Source: Bacteroidales bacterium
GTDB lineage: Bacteria; Bacteroidota; Bacteroidia; Bacteroidales; UBA932
NCBI GenBank assembly: GCA_017630155.1
Contig: JAGBVU010000006.1
Span: 1 to 64,000, forward strand
Length of the DNA stretch: 64,000 bases
Reading direction: 5' to 3'
A program made the position numbers and the translations under genes. Every line of letters begins with the position of its first letter. Position 1 is the stretch's first letter. This document shows positions 24,697-33,318 of this stretch, one piece after another. The notes beneath the pieces are model-generated. The model saw nothing but the letters and a program-made list of their open reading frames with translations. It did no database searches and was not told the origin of the DNA.

Positions 24697-27519
24697 ATGC
24701 CGCGATTTAATCTCCTAAAACTAATTCTTGTCTGTTTCCTGTTGGTTATTAAGGCCAGCTGGGCCCCTTTGTGTGCGCAGGAGATGGAGAGGAGGGAGCT
24801 TCCTAAAAGGTTGACAATGTTTGATTCTCTCTCTGTCAGGGGAGGTGTAAAGCCTGTAATGGCTGACTCGTTGCGTGCTGGCATGGACTCTCTGGCATTG
24901 GCCTCAGACTCTACATCAAGGGGGGATTCGCTGGCACTGGCAAATTCGCTTGCTGCTGTTGATTCTGCCTCCCTGGAGAAAAAGGGTATGCTCGATTTCC
25001 CGGTATTCTCAAGTGCCAAGGACTCTACTATCGAGGATTTTTCGGGGCCCCACAAGATGATTTATTACTACGGGGATGTGAAGGTTACTTATGGCAATAT
25101 GGGGATAGAGGCCGACTATATGGCATATGATGTGGACAAGCAGACTGTGTTTGCTTCAGGTATGACAGACTCGCTGGGTAATCTCCTCTCAAGACCAAAG
25201 ATGATTATGGATGGGCAGTCTTACGATGTGGATCATGTCTACTACAATTTTAACTCCCGGAAGGCTAAGGTGAAGAATATGATTACTCAGCAGCAGGAGG
25301 GTATCCTGCATGGTGAGAATCTGAAGATGATGCCCGACAAGTCCATCAATATTACGAAAGGCAAATATACCGTTTGTGATCTGGATCATCCTCACTACTA
25401 TCTCAAGATGACTGCCGCCAAGATTATAACTGAGCCGAAGCAGAGGACTGTATTCGGACCGGCGTATGTGGTGGTGGCGGATGTGCCGCTTCCGTTGGTG
25501 ATTCCGTTCGGATTTGTTCCCCAAAAGCCCCAAAGGGCCAGCGGTATCCTTTTCCCTACATTTGGTGAGGAGCAGGCCCGCGGTTTCTATATGAGGGATT
25601 TGGGCTACTATATGGTCTTCGGAGACCATTTTGATGTCGCCCTGACTACAGATATCTATACTCTAGGTTCGTGGAGTGTCGATCTCAATTCAAGATACAA
25701 GCTGAGATACAAGTTTAATGGTAGTGTAGGTCTCACATATTCGGTGGACCAGACAGGTGAGAAGGGGACATCGGAGTTTTTCCAGAGCAAGAACTTCTCT
25801 GTGAAATGGTCACATAGCCAGGACTCAAAGGCAAATCCGGGGACATCTTTCAGTGCATCGGTGAACTTTGCCAGCCCTTCAAACAACAGGTACAACGCGA
25901 ACAATATCAATCAGGCTCTGGAGAGTCAGATAGGTTCTTCAATATCGTACAGCAAGACCTGGAGCAAGATGTCGCTCTCCATCAACGGTCTGCACAACCA
26001 GAATACAAGGGACAGCTCGTATAATATTACACTGCCTAACATCACTTTCAATGTGAACAGATTCTATCCCTTCAAAAGGAAGAACAGGGTGGGTAAGGAG
26101 AGGTTCTATGAACAGATATCTTTGGGTTATGGTGCCACATTCCAGAATAAGATAAGTTTCAAGGCCAAAGAGATAAAGGATCCCGATTTCTTCTCAAAAC
26201 TCCAGGCCGGTATGAACCACAGATTTAGTATAGGGTTACCATCTTTCACCTTGCTGAAGTATCTCAATTTCTCTCCAGGTGTGTCGTACGGTATGAACTG
26301 GCATTTCCAGGAGCAGCATCCTGAGTACAATCCCGAGACTGATCGTGTAGAGTACCACAAATCTCCCCAATACAGTACATTCGGTGTGAGTCAGGACTTC
26401 TCAGCCAGTATATCGATGAGTACACGTATCTATGGTACATATATGTTTACCCTTCCAAACTCCAGACTAAAGGCGATCAGACATATGATAACCCCATCGA
26501 TGTCGTTCTCCTACAAGCCTGAGATGGGTATCCCTATGAACGGTTATATGACCTACACATATACCGACAATAAAGGTGAGACCCAAAGCATCGATTACAA
26601 CAAGTATGCAGGAGGCTTGTACCAGCCACCAAGCAAAGGGCAGACTGCGGGGCTCTCTTTTGAGTTGAGGAACAATCTTGAGGCGAAAATAAAGGATGAT
26701 CAGGATACCACAGGGGTAGGAACCAAGAAGGTGAAGTTGATAGACAATCTCAGTATCAGGGGCAGTTACAACTTCCTGGCAGATTCGCTCAAGCTCTCTA
26801 CCCTAAGCATATCTGGAAATACTACTGTGTTCGAGAAAATAGGTATAAATGCGAGTATGACCCTCGATCCATATGCTGTTGATGAGAGAGGACGTAAATG
26901 CAATGTTTTTCAGGCAACCAAAACCAATGGGGCCAGTTGGGCACGTATAACCAATGCATCTGCATCGTTGTCGTGGAGCATAAGGGGGACAGGAAAGATT
27001 GAAGGAAATGATGGCCATGGAGACCGTAAGGGTGGATCTGGCTCACAGCAGAAGACGCAAGGAAGTGTGGTGACAAATACTGAGGAGATGGCCTACAACA
27101 AAATATATTATCACCCCTATACAGGTGAATATATCCCGGGAGGTTGGGTCTATTATCTGAACCCTAATGTCCCATGGCAGTTGGGTCTGAACTTCAACTA
27201 CTCCTATAGCAAATCCTATTCATACGCCAACGAACAGCTTCAGACGAAGCACAACCATACACAAACATTGTCAATTAACGGATCCGTGTCACTGACCAAA
27301 GATTTCAATATAAGTGTCAATACGGGTCTCGACTTGACCAAACTCAAACCGACAACCACTACGATAAATGCTACCTACGATCTCCACTGTTTCAATATCT
27401 CTGTGATGTGGGTGCCATTTGGCCAGTGGGAAAGCTGGAGTTTCAGGATTGCAGCCAAGGCATCAGCCCTTGCAGACTTGTTGCAGTACAGGAAATCTTC
27501 ATCTTATTGGGATAATTAG
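24697..27519 (+). CDS. LptD/OstA-like outer-membrane LPS assembly protein
   Basis: The start is set at the ATG at 24697, which gives a signal peptide ending near LCAQ; an earlier frame start would add 14 residues. The 940-residue product has a Ser/Asp/Leu-rich linker, then an OstA/LptA-like jellyroll region (about residues 115-260: YYYGDVKVTYGNMGIEADYMAYD). It is followed by a long beta-barrel with alternating aromatic strands typical of Bacteroidota LptD homologues. LptD inserts lipopolysaccharide into the outer leaflet. ridA follows 21 bp later. Confidence 0.8.
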   Translation: MPRFNLLKLILVCFLLVIKASWAPLCAQEMERRELPKRLTMFDSLSVRGGVKPVMADSLRAGMDSLALASDSTSRGDSLALANSLAAVDSASLEKKGMLDFPVFSSAKDSTIEDFSGPHKMIYYYGDVKVTYGNMGIEADYMAYDVDKQTVFASGMTDSLGNLLSRPKMIMDGQSYDVDHVYYNFNSRKAKVKNMITQQQEGILHGENLKMMPDKSINITKGKYTVCDLDHPHYYLKMTAAKIITEPKQRTVFGPAYVVVADVPLPLVIPFGFVPQKPQRASGILFPTFGEEQARGFYMRDLGYYMVFGDHFDVALTTDIYTLGSWSVDLNSRYKLRYKFNGSVGLTYSVDQTGEKGTSEFFQSKNFSVKWSHSQDSKANPGTSFSASVNFASPSNNRYNANNINQALESQIGSSISYSKTWSKMSLSINGLHNQNTRDSSYNITLPNITFNVNRFYPFKRKNRVGKERFYEQISLGYGATFQNKISFKAKEIKDPDFFSKLQAGMNHRFSIGLPSFTLLKYLNFSPGVSYGMNWHFQEQHPEYNPETDRVEYHKSPQYSTFGVSQDFSASISMSTRIYGTYMFTLPNSRLKAIRHMITPSMSFSYKPEMGIPMNGYMTYTYTDNKGETQSIDYNKYAGGLYQPPSKGQTAGLSFELRNNLEAKIKDDQDTTGVGTKKVKLIDNLSIRGSYNFLADSLKLSTLSISGNTTVFEKIGINASMTLDPYAVDERGRKCNVFQATKTNGASWARITNASASLSWSIRGTGKIEGNDGHGDRKGGSGSQQKTQGSVVTNTEEMAYNKIYYHPYTGEYIPGGWVYYLNPNVPWQLGLNFNYSYSKSYSYANEQLQTKHNHTQTLSINGSVSLTKDFNISVNTGLDLTKLKPTTTTINATYDLHCFNISVMWVPFGQWESWSFRIAAKASALADLLQYRKSSSYWDN

Positions 27520-27540
27520 TAACATTTAAATTTATACATT

Positions 27541-27921
27541 ATGAGCAAAAGAGTTATTGCCAGTCCTTTGGCACCAAAAGCTGTAGGTCCATACAGCCAA
27601 GCAGTTGAAGCAAATGGTACACTTTATGTATCTGGTCAATTACCAATCGATGCGCAGACAGGTGAATTTCCTGAAGGTGGCGTAAAAGAGCAATTGGTAC
27701 AAATTTTTAAAAACTTGCAATACATCCTTGAAGAGGCAGGATATTCGTTTGATAACGTAGTTAAAACTACTGTATATCTGACCAATATGGGCGACTTTGC
27801 TACACTTAATGAGGTCTACTCTCAGTTCTATAGGGAACCATACCCTGCAAGAGTAGCTTATGCAGTGGCAGCACTTCCAAAGGGGGCCCTTGCAGAGGTG
27901 GATGTAATTGCAGTAAAATAG
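27541..27921 (+). CDS. ridA: RidA-family reactive intermediate deaminase
   Basis: RidA hydrolyses reactive enamine/imine intermediates released by PLP enzymes, preventing their damage. The 126-residue protein has the full family pattern: APKAVGPYSQAVEANGTLYVSGQLP at the N-terminus, NVVKTTVYLTNMGDFATLNEVY in the middle, and the C-terminal PARVAYAVAALPKGALAEVDVIA containing the substrate-binding Arg. It acts as a cytoplasmic trimer. It lies between the LptD-like gene and rho with short gaps (21 and 29 bp). Confidence 0.95.
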   Translation: MSKRVIASPLAPKAVGPYSQAVEANGTLYVSGQLPIDAQTGEFPEGGVKEQLVQIFKNLQYILEEAGYSFDNVVKTTVYLTNMGDFATLNEVYSQFYREPYPARVAYAVAALPKGALAEVDVIAVK

Positions 27922-27950
27922 TAAATTCAATCAGTGTCTAAACCAAAACT

Positions 27951-29744
27951 ATGTACGGTATATTAGAACTTAACAGCAAAAGTTTTGAAGAGCTTGTAAA
28001 GATAGCAGAGGATCTCAATATCAGGAGAGCTTCAGCTATTGCCAAAGAGGATCTTATTTACAAGATTCTTGATGAACAGGCTATTCAGAGCAAAGAGAAT
28101 CCTCGTCCTAAAAGGGCTAGAACAAGGATAGTGAAACAGATCGTTGATCCTGTTTCGGAGAGCGTGGAGGTAAAACAGACCCCTAAAATAGAGGAGCCTG
28201 TACCGGTAGCGGAAGCGACACCTCAAGCAGTTAAAGAGGGTGAGAACAAGCCTAAGAAATCAAAAGGCAGACCACCCAAAAAGAGACAGGAGCCTGCATC
28301 CGAAAAAGTGGTTGCTCCAGTAGAGAGTGCACCTGTGGCAGAGACCGCTCCAGAGTCTCTCCCAGAGGCGGTTACCAAAGAGGAGAAAGGTGAAGAGCAG
28401 AGCTCTCCTTCCCAGAACCAGAACAAAAAGCGTGGCCGCAAACCAAAGAGTCAGAAAACTGAGCAAAAGGTGGAGACTCCATCAGATGCACAAGTGGAAA
28501 ATAATGAGGATAACTCCATAGAGGAGGGTACTCAGAGTGCAGAGGCAAATAGCACCAAGCAGGAGCGTCAGCACGACAAACACGAAAGGCACCAGCACGA
28601 AAAGCATCAGCCTAAAATCGAGTTCGAGGGCATTGTGGAGGCTGTCGGTGTCCTTGAAATAATGCCTGACGGTTATGGATTCCTACGCTCATCTGACTAT
28701 AACTACCTGAATTCACCAGATGATATTTATGTATCACAATCTCAGATAAAACATTATGCTTTGAAGACAGGTGATACCATCAAAGGTGAAATCCGTCCTC
28801 CAAAGGAGGGTGATAAATACTTCCCTCTTGTGAAGGTGAACAGTATCAATGGCCGCACCCCTGAGTTCATCAGAGACCGCGTCCCATTTGACTTTCTGAC
28901 ACCTCTTTTCCCTGAGGAGAAATTCAATATCACAGCTAACGGACATAATAATCTTTCAACCAGAGTGGTGGATCTTTTCACCCCTATCGGAAAAGGTCAG
29001 CGCGGTCTTATCGTGGCTCAGCCAAAGACAGGTAAGACAATGCTCCTCAAATCTATCGCCAATGCTATTGCAGATAACCATCCTGAGGTATATATGATAG
29101 TTCTCCTTATCGATGAGCGTCCTGAGGAGGTTACCGATATGGCCCGCAGTGTAAAGGCTGAGGTAGTGGCGTCCACATTTGATGAGCCTGCAGAGAGACA
29201 CGTGAAGGTGGCAAGTATAGTTCTGGAGAAGGCGAAGAGGATGGTAGAGTGCGGTCACGATGTGGTGATCCTTCTTGACTCTATCACCCGTTTGGCCCGT
29301 GCATTCAATACAGTGCAGCCTGCATCCGGTAAGGTACTATCGGGTGGTGTTGATGCAAACGCTCTTCACAAACCTAAGAGATTCTTCGGTGCTGCACGTA
29401 ATATCGAGAACGGAGGTTCCCTTACCATTCTGGCTACAGCCTTGACAGAGACCGGTTCGAAGATGGATGAGGTTATTTTCGAGGAGTTCAAGGGTACAGG
29501 TAACATGGAACTTCAGCTTGATCGTAAGCTTTCTAACAAACGTATTTTCCCAGCTGTCGATGTTACACTCAGTAGTACCCGTCGTGATGACCTTCTTCTC
29601 CCTAAAGAGAAAATCAACCGTCTGTGGATACTCCGTAACTACCTTGCCGACATGAATTGTGTCGAGGCTATGGAGTTTATGAAGTCCCGTCTGGAGAAGA
29701 CCGAATCCAACGATGAGTTCCTTATCTCGATGAATGGTGAATAA
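27951..29744 (+). CDS. rho: Transcription termination factor Rho with disordered insert
   Basis: Rho is a hexameric RNA helicase that ends transcription. The 597-residue protein is much longer than the 419 residues of E. coli Rho. Residues 1-45 form the N-terminal Rho_N helix domain. About 50-222 is a low-complexity Lys/Glu/Pro/Gln segment with two AT-hook-like cores (KGRPPKKR at 105-112, KRGRKPKS at 160-167) and a His-rich end. Then come the RNA-binding domain (GYGFLRS) and the ATPase (Walker A AQPKTGKT, 356-363; [24 protein letters not shown]). A terminator-like hairpin lies 41 bp downstream. Confidence 0.95.
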   Translation: MYGILELNSKSFEELVKIAEDLNIRRASAIAKEDLIYKILDEQAIQSKENPRPKRARTRIVKQIVDPVSESVEVKQTPKIEEPVPVAEATPQAVKEGENKPKKSKGRPPKKRQEPASEKVVAPVESAPVAETAPESLPEAVTKEEKGEEQSSPSQNQNKKRGRKPKSQKTEQKVETPSDAQVENNEDNSIEEGTQSAEANSTKQERQHDKHERHQHEKHQPKIEFEGIVEAVGVLEIMPDGYGFLRSSDYNYLNSPDDIYVSQSQIKHYALKTGDTIKGEIRPPKEGDKYFPLVKVNSINGRTPEFIRDRVPFDFLTPLFPEEKFNITANGHNNLSTRVVDLFTPIGKGQRGLIVAQPKTGKTMLLKSIANAIADNHPEVYMIVLLIDERPEEVTDMARSVKAEVVASTFDEPAERHVKVASIVLEKAKRMVECGHDVVILLDSITRLARAFNTVQPASGKVLSGGVDANALHKPKRFFGAARNIENGGSLTILATALTETGSKMDEVIFEEFKGTGNMELQLDRKLSNKRIFPAVDVTLSSTRRDDLLLPKEKINRLWILRNYLADMNCVEAMEFMKSRLEKTESNDEFLISMNGE

Positions 29745-29784
29745 CACTTTAGAAGGGTAAATTCGGAATATTTCCCTTTCATTT

Positions 29785-29906
29785 AGCCGGCTAGGTCTGC
29801 AAAAATGTGCGAGACTGGGCCGGCTTTATTTTTGTAATATGTTGATAGATAATTTTTTGTAAAATGTGTTCCGGCCAGGTCTAGCATTTTTTTGCAGACC
29901 TGGCCG
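29785..29906. repeat. Pair of inverted, related palindromes after rho
   Basis: The first palindrome has arms AGCCGGC (29785-29791) and GCCGGCT (29819-29825), with further pairing inside, and runs into CTTTATTTTTG, so it probably terminates rho. The second is a perfect 11-bp stem, CGGCCAGGTCT (29872-29882)/AGACCTGGCCG (29896-29906). The second, read on the opposite strand, resembles the first (shared AGGTCTGCAAAAA core), so they are inverted copies about 46 bp apart, like a REPIN. Confidence 0.7.
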
Positions 29907-29941
29907 AAGATGGGCAAAGATGGACATGATGTTCGGGAATT

Positions 29942-30022
29942 CGGGGGCGAAAAGGGGTTATTTGCCCCCGATATGCATGTTGGTCGACAATTCGGGGGCG
30001 AAAAGGGGGGTATTTGCCCCCG
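29942..30022. repeat. REP-like palindrome array (two units)
   Basis: CGGGGGC (29942-29948)/GCCCCCG (29964-29970) and CGGGGGC (29993-29999)/GCCCCCG (30016-30022) repeat at exactly 51 bp. Their loops begin GAAAAGGGG and end ATTT. It is the same family and orientation as the arrays at 14180-14310 and 19695-19825. Confidence 0.83.
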
Positions 30023-30051
30023 ATGGGCATGATGGTGCTGGGGTAAAAGAA

Positions 30052-30090
30052 AAGAGGCTGGTCCCCGTGGGTCCAACCTCTTATTTTTTT
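30052..30090. terminator. Bidirectional terminator between rho side and ferredoxin gene
   Basis: AAGAGGCTGG (30052-30061) pairs with CCAACCTCTT (30073-30082) with one mismatch. T-rich sequence follows on the plus strand (ATTTTTTTTG), and TTTTCTTTT follows on the minus strand, 16 bp after the ferredoxin stop codon. Confidence 0.75.
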
Positions 30091-30105
30091 TGTGTGTAAC
30101 TGTAA

Positions 30106-30276
30106 TTAGTTAGCGCTGATAGCACCTACTGGGCAAGCGTCAACACAAGTACCGCAATCTGCGCAAAGAGAAGCGTCGATTGAGTAAACATCACCAGCAA
30201 CGATAGCGCCTACTGGGCACTCTGATTGGCATGAGCCACAAGCTGCACACAAACCTGCATCAATTTTATGAGCCAT
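30106..30276 (-). CDS. 2[4Fe-4S] bacterial-type ferredoxin, 56 residues
   Basis: The minus-strand frame encodes 56 residues beginning MAHKIDAGLCAACGSC. It carries two CxxCxxCxxxCP cluster motifs: C10-x2-C13-x2-C16-x3-C20-P and C38-x2-C41-x2-C44-x3-C48-P, each followed by VGAI. This is the clostridial-type low-potential ferredoxin that shuttles electrons in anaerobes (pyruvate:ferredoxin oxidoreductase, hydrogenase). The gene has its own strong promoter and a terminator 16 bp downstream, so it is an independent unit. Codon use suggests high expression. Confidence 0.96.
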   Translation of the reverse strand: MAHKIDAGLCAACGSCQSECPVGAIVAGDVYSIDASLCADCGTCVDACPVGAISAN

Positions 30277-30312
30277 AGTTTTAATTAATTAAATTGTTAG
30301 TAATTCTAGAAT

Positions 30313-30343
30313 TCGGCACAAATGTAATGCAAATGTGCCGAAC
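30313..30343 (-). terminator. Inverted repeat after the M16 gene, overlapping the ferredoxin promoter
   Basis: TTCGGCACA (30313-30321) and TGTGCCGAA (30335-30343) form a 9-bp stem with a 13-nt loop. It begins about 10 bp beyond the M16 stop codon and could stop that transcript. It lacks a long T-run and overlaps the ferredoxin promoter, so an operator role is also possible. Confidence 0.45.
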
Positions 30344-30351
30344 TCGCAAAT
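30320..30351 (-). promoter_or_regulatory. Ferredoxin promoter with exact -33 and -7 boxes
   Basis: On the minus strand TTTG (30351-30348), a 20-bp spacer, then TACATTTG (30327-30320) exactly matches the Bacteroidota consensus TTTG-N19-21-TAnnTTTG. The predicted leader is about 35-40 nt. This is the best promoter in the window. Confidence 0.8.
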
Positions 30352-30353
30352 TA

Positions 30354-33257
30354 TTAGTAACCGAAAATCTCCTCTGTAGATACTTTGCGGATGTTTCCGT
30401 ACTCTTTAAGCCCTTTCAGATCAAGATCTTTGGCATCACCAAGAATGGCGATAGAATATTTTCTGTCTTTTACCCACTCTTGCTGGAATTTTACGATGTC
30501 TTCCATGGTGTAGCCCTGAACTTTCTCGAAGATATCTTTGTTGATATCGTAGTTGAGGCCAAGATCACGCATTCTGACGTATCTGCTGAGTACATCTGAT
30601 TTTACCACTCTGGTGGTTCTGATATTTGCAAGAAGTGACTCTTTGGCGATATCAAATGCGTTGTCAGATAGTGGCATGTCGTTGATAATCTCGTCAAATG
30701 CCTCAAGTGCGTCGATCATCTTGTCGTTCTGGGTGGCGATGAACATATTGTAGTTGTATGTTTTGCCAACTTTCGAAGGTGATGATAATGATGCACCCGC
30801 TGAGTATGCAAGACCTCTTGCCTCCCTCATCTCCTGGAATACGATAGCATTCATGCCACCACCGAAGTAAGAGTTGTAAAGGGCGATGATAGGGGCATTT
30901 GTTGCATTGTACTCTTCGCCTCTGTTAGAATAGCCGGCCAAGTAGATCTGTTTTGCATCGTAAGGGGCGATGATAACCTCATTTTTAGTGATCTTTCTTT
31001 CTTTGAATGAATCGTTCTTAACAACAGGGGTCAACTTCTCAGGTACATTGTGAAGCTCTGCAATAGTGGCCACGATTTCCTCTTGGGTCATAGGTCCATA
31101 GTAAAGTATTTCGTGCTCGTATGAGTTCAAAGCGTGTATTCTGTCAAGAAGTGCATTGTCTTTAAGACCTTTTATCTCATTATTTGAGAGGTGGTTGGTA
31201 GATGGAGAGTTGGGACCGTAAGTGTTGTATGCTCTCAACTGGCTGAAGTTTGCACTTTGGTTGAGTTTGTTGTTCTGACGTCTCTTAAGTATGTCAGCTT
31301 TAAGCCCTTGAAGTGCTGCTGGATTTGCCTGAGCGTCTGCAAGAAGAGACTCTACAAGGGTGATGGCCTCTTTCATATTCTCTCCAAGACCAGAGACTAC
31401 TACTTGAGTCTTTTCAGCACTTGTGTATACGCCGTATGAGCATGCAAGGCCGTAGAAAGCTGTTTTGATCTGCTCTGGAGTCATAGTGCTAGTACCAAGA
31501 TAGTCAAGGTATTGTGTTGCAGTACCAAGACATTTGTCTTCATTATTACCCATATCAAACTGGTAGATGAGGGTAAAGATGTCGTTGGTGGTGTTCTGTT
31601 TGTAGAGGACTGGGATGTTGCTCTTGGCTGTAAGGATAGACATATCTTTCTCGAAGTTCACAAATACAGGTTCGATAGGGGCTACCACTGAGGCCTGGAT
31701 CTCACGAAGGAATGCACTTGAAGTGTCTCTGTTCATGAAGATAGGGGTGATGGCAGGTTTTGCTATCTTGAGCTCGTTGGGGTCTTTTTTCTGAATCTTG
31801 TTGATTACAGTGTAGTTGTCTCCAAAATACTCATTGGCATATGCTACGATATCCTCTTTGGTAATCTTTGATATATTGTCCACCTGGTTGATGAATCTCT
31901 CCCATGATACCTCATTGATGAAGCAGTTAACGAAAGAGTCTGTACGGCCGTAGCTGCTTTCAAGATATTCTACCTGGCTTAGCTTAAAGTTGTTTACGAT
32001 GGCTTTGAGAATGTCGTCATCAAAGTTTCCTTTCTTGAGGTTCTCTACCTCGGCAAGGATAATCTCTTTCACCTCTTCAAGTGACTGTCCCTGTTTTGGA
32101 CGAGCCTGGATAAGGAACACTGAGTAGTCTGCCTGTGCGTAGTTGCCACCGAAAGCACTCAATACTTTCTGCTGTTGGTTTACATTGAGGTCGATAAGAC
32201 CGGCCTGACCATTGTTCATTACTTGGCTGATAACTTCAAGTTTATCGCTGCTTGGATCCTTGATGCCTGGAAATCTCCATGCCAGGGTAACACTTGGAGA
32301 CTCAAGTCCGTATACCTCTTTTACGATAGGCTCAGTGATAGGGGCCTCAGGTTCAAAAGACATCTTCTTCAAATCTGGATTTGGTTTCCAATTCCCGAAG
32401 TACTGGTCAATGATCTTGATAGTCTTGTCTGGATCGAAATCACCTGACATACAGATGGCTACATTGTTTGGAACATACCATTCCTTGTAGTAGTTCTTGA
32501 TGTTGGTGATAGATGGGTTTTTAAGGTGCTGCTGTGTACCAAGAACAGTCTGTGTGCCGTATGGGTGGTTCTTGAAGAGAGCAGAGAACATTTGTTCGTA
32601 GATCTTGCGTGAGTCCTGTGTTAGGGACATGTTTTTCTCTTCATATACGGTCTCAAGCTCAGTGTGGAAGCCGCGGATTACATTGTTGGCGAAACGGTCT
32701 GCCTGGATTTTTGCCCAGTTCTCAATCTGGTTGGAAGGGATGTTCTCAGTGTAAACTGTCATATCGTAGCCGGTGTAGGCGTTTGTGCCGTCAGCACCGA
32801 TAGCTGCCATAAGTTTGTCATATTCGTTGGGGATGGCATATTTTGAAGCCTCATATGACAATGAGTCAATAACTCTGTAGATGGCAGTCCTTTCAGACTC
32901 ATCAGTGGTCTTTCTGTAGATCTCGAACTGAGCTTCGATAGCATCAAGAAGGGGTTTCTCAAGTTCGTAGTTCTGTGTACCGAAAGACTCTGTACCCTTG
33001 AACATTAGGTGCTCGAAGTAGTGTGCAAGACCTGTGGTCTCGTGAGGGTCATTTTTTCCACCTACTTTAACTGCAATATGAGCATCAATTCTTGGCTCAT
33101 CTTTTGTAACGCTCATATATACTTTCAGACCATTGTCCAAAGTGTATATTCTGGTGTTGGTAGGGTCATTGGGGACAGTCTCATATTTGTATTGGCTACA
33201 AGAGGCTGCCAACATTAGCATTAGGGCGATTAGCCCACATTTGATAATACGGTTCAT
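30354..33257 (-). CDS. M16-family zinc protease, lipoprotein (tandem-domain)
   Basis: The 967-residue protein has a lipoprotein signal peptide (MNRIIKCGLIALMLMLAASC, Cys20). The inverted zinc motif HYFEH (in GLAHYFEHLMFKGTESFG, near residue 85) carries the catalytic Glu, with the third ligand Glu further on in ELETVYEEKNM. The length fits two tandem M16 halves in one chain, as in pitrilysin; the second half lacks the HxxEH motif and includes the conserved EMREARGLAYS block. It is predicted to degrade peptides in the periplasm or at the cell surface. It is divergent from the DUF1573 gene. Confidence 0.92.
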   Translation of the reverse strand: MNRIIKCGLIALMLMLAASCSQYKYETVPNDPTNTRIYTLDNGLKVYMSVTKDEPRIDAHIAVKVGGKNDPHETTGLAHYFEHLMFKGTESFGTQNYELEKPLLDAIEAQFEIYRKTTDESERTAIYRVIDSLSYEASKYAIPNEYDKLMAAIGADGTNAYTGYDMTVYTENIPSNQIENWAKIQADRFANNVIRGFHTELETVYEEKNMSLTQDSRKIYEQMFSALFKNHPYGTQTVLGTQQHLKNPSITNIKNYYKEWYVPNNVAICMSGDFDPDKTIKIIDQYFGNWKPNPDLKKMSFEPEAPITEPIVKEVYGLESPSVTLAWRFPGIKDPSSDKLEVISQVMNNGQAGLIDLNVNQQQKVLSAFGGNYAQADYSVFLIQARPKQGQSLEEVKEIILAEVENLKKGNFDDDILKAIVNNFKLSQVEYLESSYGRTDSFVNCFINEVSWERFINQVDNISKITKEDIVAYANEYFGDNYTVINKIQKKDPNELKIAKPAITPIFMNRDTSSAFLREIQASVVAPIEPVFVNFEKDMSILTAKSNIPVLYKQNTTNDIFTLIYQFDMGNNEDKCLGTATQYLDYLGTSTMTPEQIKTAFYGLACSYGVYTSAEKTQVVVSGLGENMKEAITLVESLLADAQANPAALQGLKADILKRRQNNKLNQSANFSQLRAYNTYGPNSPSTNHLSNNEIKGLKDNALLDRIHALNSYEHEILYYGPMTQEEIVATIAELHNVPEKLTPVVKNDSFKERKITKNEVIIAPYDAKQIYLAGYSNRGEEYNATNAPIIALYNSYFGGGMNAIVFQEMREARGLAYSAGASLSSPSKVGKTYNYNMFIATQNDKMIDALEAFDEIINDMPLSDNAFDIAKESLLANIRTTRVVKSDVLSRYVRMRDLGLNYDINKDIFEKVQGYTMEDIVKFQQEWVKDRKYSIAILGDAKDLDLKGLKEYGNIRKVSTEEIFGY

Positions 33258-33282
33258 AATAAGTTGTAAATTTTTATTGACA

Positions 33283-33309
33283 CAAAAATAATATTAATTC
33301 GTATATTTG
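33283..33309. promoter_or_regulatory. Divergent -7 boxes for the M16 and DUF1573 genes
   Basis: Minus-strand TATTTTTG (33290-33283) and plus-strand TATATTTG (33302-33309) are exact TAnnTTTG matches. TTGA (33277-33280) stands 21 bp ahead of the plus-strand box. The plus-strand box ends only 9 bp before the ATG at 33319. Confidence 0.5.
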
Positions 33310-33318
33310 AAGGTTGAT

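Noticed and set aside
29783..30076. 97-codon minus-strand frame after rho
   Set aside because: It is made up almost wholly of palindromic repeat units, and its Pro/Ser-rich translation follows from them.
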